Origin: a virus
Length of the DNA stretch: 29,994 bases
IMG/VR virus record: IMGVR_UViG_3300046000_008723
Coordinates: 1 to 29,994 of that record
Strand: one strand, 5' to 3'
The notes under the pieces are model-generated. The model was given only the letters and a program-made list of their open reading frames with translations, was not told the origin of the DNA and ran no database searches. A program made the translations under genes and the position numbers. Below, piece after piece: positions 25,585 through 29,994 of the stretch (the stretch's first letter is position 1; every line of letters starts with the position of its first letter).

Positions 25585-25859
25585 TGGAAAAAGAATTTAA
25601 TATAACTGAGTGGATACTTAAAAGTAAGTTAAACGAAGAACAAGAAGAAGAGTATCCTTCATATATGTACTCTCCAGTTGGTTTTAGCTGTAAAGTATGT
25701 AAATTTGTTGCATTCAACAAAGATGAAGATAGATGGGTATGTAGTAATAAAAACTACCAAGAATATATGGGTACTCATTATTTAGTAGATAATAATAAAG
25801 AACCAATAAAAGATCCTTCAAAATGGTGTTCTAATTGGTTTATGCCTAAAGGAGAATGA
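25584..25859 (+). CDS. Small four-cysteine protein (zinc or iron-sulfur)
   Basis: 91 residues. The first 20 (MEKEFNITEWILKSKLNEEQ) include a leader-like helix ending in LNE. The core has C36 and C39 (FSCKVCKF), C53 (WVCSNKNY) and C82 (KWCSNWF). The spacing CxxC, 13, C, 28, C with the final C-S-[ND]-W-F is typical of small phage metal-binding proteins; whether it binds zinc or an iron-sulfur cluster cannot be told. It overlaps the previous gene (TAATG) and the next (ATGA), so three genes are tightly coupled. Confidence 0.6.
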   Translation: MEKEFNITEWILKSKLNEEQEEEYPSYMYSPVGFSCKVCKFVAFNKDEDRWVCSNKNYQEYMGTHYLVDNNKEPIKDPSKWCSNWFMPKGE

Positions 25860-26116
25860 TCCCATACACAGACATAGAAATTACAGACAAATATATCATT
25901 CGTGAATTTAACGAAAATATAGACCCAATTGAACTTATGTGGCATCGTGATGATGAACATCGTACATTAGAAATATTAGGTAAAACAGATTGGAAAGTAC
26001 AACTTGAAAATCAATTACCAACCTCACTAAATGAATCAATACATATACCAAAACATGAATGGCATCGTGTAATCAAAGGAACAGGTACGCTTAAATTAAA
26101 AATATATAAATATTAA
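25856..26116 (+). CDS. Small cupin-like protein
   Basis: 86 residues. Candidate metal ligands fall in the order of a minimal cupin: LMWHRDDEHRTLEIL (H30, D32, H35), a middle WKVQLENQLP, and SIHIPKHEWHRVIKGTGTLK with H47-type and later His residues, followed by LKIYK. Such one-domain proteins bind a metal or small molecule. It has no leader. The start ATGATC overlaps the previous stop. It closes the coupled trio; the next gene has its own promoter-like spacer. Confidence 0.5.
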   Translation: MIPYTDIEITDKYIIREFNENIDPIELMWHRDDEHRTLEILGKTDWKVQLENQLPTSLNESIHIPKHEWHRVIKGTGTLKLKIYKY

Positions 26117-26171
26117 TATAACTTGGATTACACAAAATAATTTAGTATATTAATCAAAAAAACTTAACGTT

Positions 26172-26948
26172 ATGAATAAATCTAAAAGATTATTTTTTGA
26201 TATCGAAACTAGTCCAAACATAGGAATGTTTTGGACAGCTGGATATAAATTGAATATTGGTCATGATAATATTATTAAAGAAAGAGCAATCATATGTATT
26301 TGCTACAAGTGGGAAGGTGATGAAAAGATCTATTCTTTAACTTGGGATAATGATCAAAACGATAAAAAAATGTTAGAAAAATTTGTGTTAATAGCTAACG
26401 AAGCAGATGAATTAGTAGGACACAATGGAGATAAATATGATTTAGCATGGATTAAAACCCGTTGCTTATTTCATGGTATTCCAATGTTTCCAAAATATAT
26501 AACTATAGATACATTAAAACAAGCTCGTGCGCATTTTAGATTTAATAGTAACAAGTTAGATTATATAGGTAAGTTTTTAGGATTAGGTGAAAAAATTCAT
26601 ACTGGTTTTGACTTATGGAAAAACATTGTTTTAAATAAAGACAAACAAGCCTTAGAAGATATGGTTACATATTGTAAGGGTGACGTTGATTTATTGGAAA
26701 AAATATATAATAAAATGTCTTCATATTTTCCTCATAAAACACATCTTGGTGTTTCAATAGGAGAAGATAAATCATCATGTCCTCATTGTGCATCAACAAA
26801 TATGGCTTATAGTAGAAAACGTATATCTGCATTAGGAACATTCAGAATTCAATTACAATGTAAAGATTGTGGAAAATATCATACTGTGTCTAATAGAGTA
26901 TATGAAACAATGATAGCGAAACAATTCGAAGAAAATAATAACATTTAA
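26172..26948 (+). CDS. DnaQ-type 3'-5' exonuclease with C-terminal zinc ribbon
   Basis: 258 residues. Exo motifs: I is RLFFDIETSP (D10, E12), II is ELVGHNGDKYDLAWIKTR (N85 and nearby Asp), III is YCKGDVDLLEKIY (Y167, D171). This is the YprB/RNase-H-like (DnaQ) nuclease pattern. A zinc ribbon follows with C203, C206, C230 and C233 (CPHC ... CKDC). Such enzymes degrade single strands or RNA ends; the ribbon may aid nucleic-acid binding. It carries no leader, like the other replication enzymes here. A 55-base spacer precedes it. No polymerase domain is fused, so it is not a full T4-type polymerase. Confidence 0.82.
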   Translation: MNKSKRLFFDIETSPNIGMFWTAGYKLNIGHDNIIKERAIICICYKWEGDEKIYSLTWDNDQNDKKMLEKFVLIANEADELVGHNGDKYDLAWIKTRCLFHGIPMFPKYITIDTLKQARAHFRFNSNKLDYIGKFLGLGEKIHTGFDLWKNIVLNKDKQALEDMVTYCKGDVDLLEKIYNKMSSYFPHKTHLGVSIGEDKSSCPHCASTNMAYSRKRISALGTFRIQLQCKDCGKYHTVSNRVYETMIAKQFEENNNI

Positions 26949-26959
26949 TTTCTTTAATA

Positions 26960-26969
26960 TATTTATAAT
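26960..26969 (+). promoter_or_regulatory. Candidate late promoter TATTTATAAT
   Basis: An exact copy lies in the 31-base gap before the ATG at 26980, 10 bases away, the same arrangement as at 21955. Both genes downstream carry leaders and the EAKKKK element. Confidence 0.55.
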
Positions 26970-26979
26970 AAAATAAAAA

Positions 26980-27543
26980 ATGAATAAATTAAGACAACTT
27001 ATACGCGAATCAATTGGTAACTACATTAGTGAAATTAATGAAGCAGGAGATATTTCAGCTTGTGAAGCGAAAATAAATAAAACTAATGAAGCTATTGAAC
27101 TTCGTGAAAAAAAGATGAACATGGAAGGCATCGATGAAGCTTACCATGATTTACTTGATAAAACCAAAATGAAAGAACTTGGTGGTGAAGTTAAAGCATT
27201 GAAAAAAAGTTTAGTAAAATTAGAAAAACAACTTGAAAAATTAAAATCGAAAGGTAATAAAAAAGAAAAAGTAGAAGATACTGAAGAAAAAGAAATCGTT
27301 GATGAAGTTGTTATTGATGAAATGGATTCTGAATCTGATTCACAATTAGAGGAAACAGACGACATGGGTATCTACGAAATGCTCCATATGCAAAAAATGG
27401 CAGGTATCATCTCAGAATCTGAATATGTTTCTAAAATTAACGAAGCTAAAAAGAAAAAAGCATCTGCGGATATGACTAAAAAAGCTAAATCAGCAGTAGT
27501 TACAAAAGCACGTGCTGGTAAAGATATTGATAAAAAAAGCTAA
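26980..27543 (+). CDS. Coiled-coil protein with leader, INE|AG sites and basic tail
   Basis: 187 residues. The leader MNKLRQLIRESIGNYISE is followed by INE|AG (E21/A22), a good match to the T4 prohead-protease pattern. Then comes a long charged coiled coil (KINKTNEAIELREKKM, VKALKKSLVKLEKQLEKLKS), an acidic stretch (EEKEIVDEVVIDEMDSESDS), a hydrophobic MLHMQKMAGIISESEY, and a second site INE|A at 155/156 followed by KKKKASADMTKKAKSAVVTK. The basic tail would suit DNA binding. The DNA around the second site is identical over 21 bases to the gene at 21976. Probably a head-core or internal protein; this is inferred. Confidence 0.65.
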   Translation: MNKLRQLIRESIGNYISEINEAGDISACEAKINKTNEAIELREKKMNMEGIDEAYHDLLDKTKMKELGGEVKALKKSLVKLEKQLEKLKSKGNKKEKVEDTEEKEIVDEVVIDEMDSESDSQLEETDDMGIYEMLHMQKMAGIISESEYVSKINEAKKKKASADMTKKAKSAVVTKARAGKDIDKKS

Positions 27544-27553
27544 ATCATAAATA

Positions 27554-28543
27554 ATGATTAAACTTATTGATATATTAAATGAATTAAAACTTGATAAACA
27601 CTATCTTGATAGAAAAACAGACCGAGTTATTAATATTAGAAAAGTCATTGTTCCTAATGAAGCATTGGGTGATTTTACATTAGCTGAAATTCAAGAGCCT
27701 TTAATAAATGCTATTAGAAGTAAATTATTACTTAAGCTTAAAAAATTAGAAAAAGATGATTTACCTAGATCTACAGGTAGATTTATTGGATATAAAATTT
27801 TTACTCCATTTGTAACAGCTAATGGAAAACGATACCCCATAAATATCATAACTGATGAAGGATCAGGAACATATTACTATTTAGTAATTAAAGATAATGT
27901 AGCATATACTATAATTGTATCTACTGAGGAAGATTTGTATTTTAAAATAAAAGATCATATGGAGAGAAAACACCCAGATGATGTTAAGAAAAAAACACCT
28001 GTTGAAGTAATGTCATATGAGGGTGGAGTAGAATTATTTTATCTACCTGAATTAATGGGTACTATACAAAAACAGGAAAAAGTACTTGAAAAAGATTTAC
28101 CATATTCTGTTAGAACTGATTATAGGATAGGAGCAAATTTCGACCATAAAGATTATGGTACTGGCAAAATAGTAGCAACATCAACTGGAAACGCAGGTAA
28201 AGCTGATTCAAGAGGAATGTTGGCGTGGGTAGAAATAGATTTTGGTAAACCTTATTTGTCCGGAGGCAAATTACAGAAGACAAGAAAAATCGCTAATGTA
28301 TATGCCAAGCCATATTTTGATCAGGAATCAAATTTTGATGTAGTAAATGAAGATAGAGAAATTAAAAGTATTGAACATTATCAACAGCTTTTAAAAAATA
28401 CTAGAGTTTCACCTTCAACATATAAACTTTTTCAAAACGTTATAGACTTAGTTAAAAAACAAGATGGAAAAGCTACTGAGAAACAGTGGGATATATTACA
28501 AAGAATAAAAACTGGAATTTTTAAACCATCAACTAAAAATTAA
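27554..28543 (+). CDS. Leader-bearing protein with Tudor/SH3-like domain
   Basis: 329 residues. The start MIKLIDILNELKLDKHYLDR is the leader type and is nearly the same as the next gene's start. The middle holds a beta region (GRFIGYKIFTPFVTANGKRY). Around residues 190-260 is YRIGANFDHKDYGTGKIVAT and GMLAWVEIDFGK, the G..V.H..FG.G.V pattern of small Tudor/SH3-like domains. The end is helical: LFQNVIDLVKKQDGKATEKQ and WDILQRIKTG, also known from other phage proteins. Function unknown; a nucleic-acid or protein-binding role is possible. The next gene follows within two bases. Confidence 0.62.
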   Translation: MIKLIDILNELKLDKHYLDRKTDRVINIRKVIVPNEALGDFTLAEIQEPLINAIRSKLLLKLKKLEKDDLPRSTGRFIGYKIFTPFVTANGKRYPINIITDEGSGTYYYLVIKDNVAYTIIVSTEEDLYFKIKDHMERKHPDDVKKKTPVEVMSYEGGVELFYLPELMGTIQKQEKVLEKDLPYSVRTDYRIGANFDHKDYGTGKIVATSTGNAGKADSRGMLAWVEIDFGKPYLSGGKLQKTRKIANVYAKPYFDQESNFDVVNEDREIKSIEHYQQLLKNTRVSPSTYKLFQNVIDLVKKQDGKATEKQWDILQRIKTGIFKPSTKN

Positions 28544-28545
28544 TA

Positions 28546-28983
28546 GTGATAAAACTTATCAATATATTAAGATCTATTCTTAAAGAAGAAGAAGAACCAC
28601 AACCAGATCCATTTTTAGGAGCTCCTGAGGAACCAGCACCTACACCTGAAGAACCTATGGGTATTATTACCCCAGATGTAGCCAAGAAACTTATTTTTGA
28701 TACTAAAGGTATGTTTTTTACTGTTGTTTTTATTAAAAAAGACGGTACAACTCGTACAATGAATGCTCGATTAAATGTTAGAAAGTATTTAAAGGGAGGA
28801 GAATTAACATATAATCCATATGAAATGGGGTATATTCCTGTTTATGATATGGGTGCTAAAGGATATAGAATGGTTAACACTAATACTGTTAAATCATTAA
28901 AAATAGGAAAGAAAACATATACACTTCCTGGCGCTATAGCTGAAAGTAAAGAAGATCATGAATTAGTATGTGAAGCATATTAA
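28546..28983 (+). CDS. Leader-bearing small beta-barrel protein (GTG start)
   Basis: 145 residues from GTG 28546, which follows the previous stop in TAATAGTG. Residues 1-15 (MIKLINILRSILKEE) are a leader copy. An acidic Pro-rich linker (EEPQPDPFLGAPEEPAPTPE) is followed by a beta domain: FFTVVFIKKDGTTRTMNARL, NVRKYLKGGELTYNPYEMGY, GYRMVNTNTVKSLKIGKKTY. This SH3-like pattern (KKDG..R.MN.R..V.KYLKGG) occurs in other phage proteins and probably binds a partner in the virion. It ends before a non-coding stretch with hairpins. Confidence 0.65.
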   Translation: MIKLINILRSILKEEEEPQPDPFLGAPEEPAPTPEEPMGIITPDVAKKLIFDTKGMFFTVVFIKKDGTTRTMNARLNVRKYLKGGELTYNPYEMGYIPVYDMGAKGYRMVNTNTVKSLKIGKKTYTLPGAIAESKEDHELVCEAY

Positions 28984-28999
28984 TAAATAAAAATTTAAA

Positions 29000-29020
29000 G
29001 AACACATTCATTGCGTGTTC
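29000..29020 (+). other. Small hairpin in the 28984-29116 gap
   Basis: GAACAC (29000-29005) pairs perfectly with GTGTTC (29015-29020) around a 9-base loop. It lies 17 bases after the stop of the previous gene and 26 bases before the larger hairpin. No T tract follows. It may be a processing or stability element. Confidence 0.4.
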
Positions 29021-29036
29021 GAATATAACAAAGTTA

Positions 29037-29086
29037 AAAGAGTAGTGGCCTGATCTTATTTCAAGATCGGGCCTCTTTAATTAGGC
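29037..29086 (+). terminator. Strong hairpin terminator between the last virion-type gene and the FAD gene
   Basis: GGCCTGATCTT (29047-29057) pairs with AAGATCGGGCC (29063-29073) over 11 bp with one G-U, around the loop ATTTC. Flanking AAAGA and TCTTT can extend it after a bulge, and TTTAATT follows. It separates the 18.7-29 kb cluster from the FAD-dependent gene and its own promoter-like motif. Confidence 0.75.
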
Positions 29087-29106
29087 TTACTTAATCAAAT
29101 AATGTA

Positions 29107-29116
29107 TATTTATAAT
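29107..29116 (+). promoter_or_regulatory. Late-promoter-like TATTTATAAT touching the FAD-gene start
   Basis: An exact copy ends at 29116 and the ATG begins at 29117. If this is a promoter, the message would be leaderless or start inside the gene; otherwise the motif may also serve in translation initiation. It is the extreme case of the spacing range seen for this motif. Confidence 0.45.
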
Positions 29117-29994
29117 ATGGATAAAAAAATAGTAATCATAGGGGCAGGAGTAGCTGGTATAAATGCTGCTACTAAATTAGTAGATAATGGGTACCCAGGA
29201 GAATTAATTACAATTATTGATAAAGGAAACGATCCACACAATCGTTTACCTGAAGAAGTAATGACAGGTATGCTCGGAGCTGGAGGATGGAGTGATGGTA
29301 AATTAACTTACCACACTGAAATTGGAGGACAATTAAAAAAGTATTGTGGTGAAGAAAAAGCAATGTCTTTAATGAAACAAGTAGTAGATAACTTTACTCG
29401 TTTTCACCCTAAACCAGAAGAAATATCTTTATCTAACCCAATTGAAGAACCAGAATTTATTAAACCGCATTTCGGATTACGTTTATTTCCAGTATGGCAT
29501 ATTGGTAGTAACTACTTACATGAGATCGCTAAAGCATGGTATCAATATTTAACGGATAAAGGTGTTGAGTTTATTTGGAATACTGAGGTAGATCATATTA
29601 ATTTTGATTTAAAACATGTTCATTTATCCGAACCCGCCCCTTTTATGTTAGATGGAGATGAAACTACTAGAGCATCTTGGGGAATTAAATATGACGAATT
29701 AATATTTGCAGTAGGTAAATCAGGTATTGACTTTGCTCAAAAATTAGCAGATGACTATAAATTACCTAATGAACCCAAATCAGTGCAAATAGGTGTTCGA
29801 TTTGAAGCACCACAAAAATACTTCCAAAAATTAATCGATGTATCTTATGATTTCAAACTTTATCAGAAATTTGATAATATTTCTTTACGTAGCTTTTGTA
29901 CTAACAATAACGCTGCTTATGTGGCTGTTGAAGAAACTTACGGTGATGTTAGTTACAATGGTCACGCCAAAAAAGGAGAACAATTCAGGCCATC
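29117..29994 (+). CDS. FAD-dependent dehydrogenase (COG2509-like), 3' truncated
   Basis: 292 codons are present and the frame is open to the window end. The start MDKKIVIIGAGVAGINAATK has the dinucleotide-binding GxGxxG (G9, G11, G14). Further on are GMLGAGGWSDGKLTYHTEIG, a flavoprotein pattern close to the GGAG.FSDGKL of the COG2509 FAD-dependent dehydrogenases, then FAVGKSGIDFAQKL and QIGVRFEAPQKYF. The substrate is unknown. It would be a phage-borne metabolic gene, set apart by a terminator and its own promoter-like motif. No leader is present and the M fits directly before the Rossmann strand, so the start is secure. Confidence 0.78.
   Translation, partial: MDKKIVIIGAGVAGINAATKLVDNGYPGELITIIDKGNDPHNRLPEEVMTGMLGAGGWSDGKLTYHTEIGGQLKKYCGEEKAMSLMKQVVDNFTRFHPKPEEISLSNPIEEPEFIKPHFGLRLFPVWHIGSNYLHEIAKAWYQYLTDKGVEFIWNTEVDHINFDLKHVHLSEPAPFMLDGDETTRASWGIKYDELIFAVGKSGIDFAQKLADDYKLPNEPKSVQIGVRFEAPQKYFQKLIDVSYDFKLYQKFDNISLRSFCTNNNAAYVAVEETYGDVSYNGHAKKGEQFRP

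Noticed and set aside
28984-29116. A tRNA or structured small RNA gene in the gap
   Set aside because: The two hairpins do not form a cloverleaf and no anticodon or CCA arrangement is present; a terminator explains the larger one.

Overview
This window looks like a late-gene region of a large contractile-tailed (T4-like) phage genome, probably infecting a member of the Bacteroidota. The DNA is very AT-rich. Every convincing gene lies on the + strand, and genes are tightly packed with many TAATG or ATGA stop/start overlaps. Starts are preceded by A/T-rich sequence with no recognisable Shine-Dalgarno, which suits a Bacteroidota host. A 57-residue histone-H1 (Hc1)-like protein points the same way. 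No tRNA, CRISPR array, insertion sequence or integrase was seen. Host and taxonomy are inferred from gene content, not from a search.

Layout. (1) 1-11147, baseplate and tail: the C-terminal end of an unknown gene, a small helical protein, then the baseplate-wedge core in canonical order: gp25/gpW-like (554-961), gp6/gpJ-like (961-2811), and, after two accessory structural genes, a 1196-residue gp7/gpI-like protein with an inserted lectin-like sandwich (4308-7898). A 1081-residue repeat-bearing structural protein follows. (2) 11177-13837: three virion structural genes, two of them paralogues sharing a C-terminal domain. (3) 13837-14726: a small ADP-ribosyltransferase-like protein and a GIY-YIG nuclease. 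(4) 14754-16933: two tandem tail-fibre-like paralogues. (5) 16976-18699: DNA primase (zinc finger plus TOPRIM) overlapping a PD-(D/E)XK nuclease. (6) 18752-28983: a run of mostly small, poorly known proteins, including a metallopeptidase-like fusion, a membrane-anchored GAF-like protein, the H1-like protein, a DUF5872-like protein, Cys-rich and cupin-like proteins, and a DnaQ-type exonuclease with a zinc ribbon. (7) 28984-29116: an intergenic region with two hairpins. (8) 29117 to the end: the N-terminal part of an FAD-dependent dehydrogenase.

Two signals cut across these genes. First, at least ten otherwise unrelated proteins begin with a similar 10-20 residue amphipathic leader (M-x-K-L-x-x-L-I-[KR]-E type), often followed by an L/I-x-E site. 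It resembles the capsid-targeting sequences and prohead-protease sites of T4 internal proteins. If that is right, much of region 6, plus the ART-like protein of region 3, would be a set of proteins packaged in the head and delivered with the DNA. Second, an intergenic motif TATTTATAAT (or TATAAATA) sits just before gene groups and is probably the phage late promoter.
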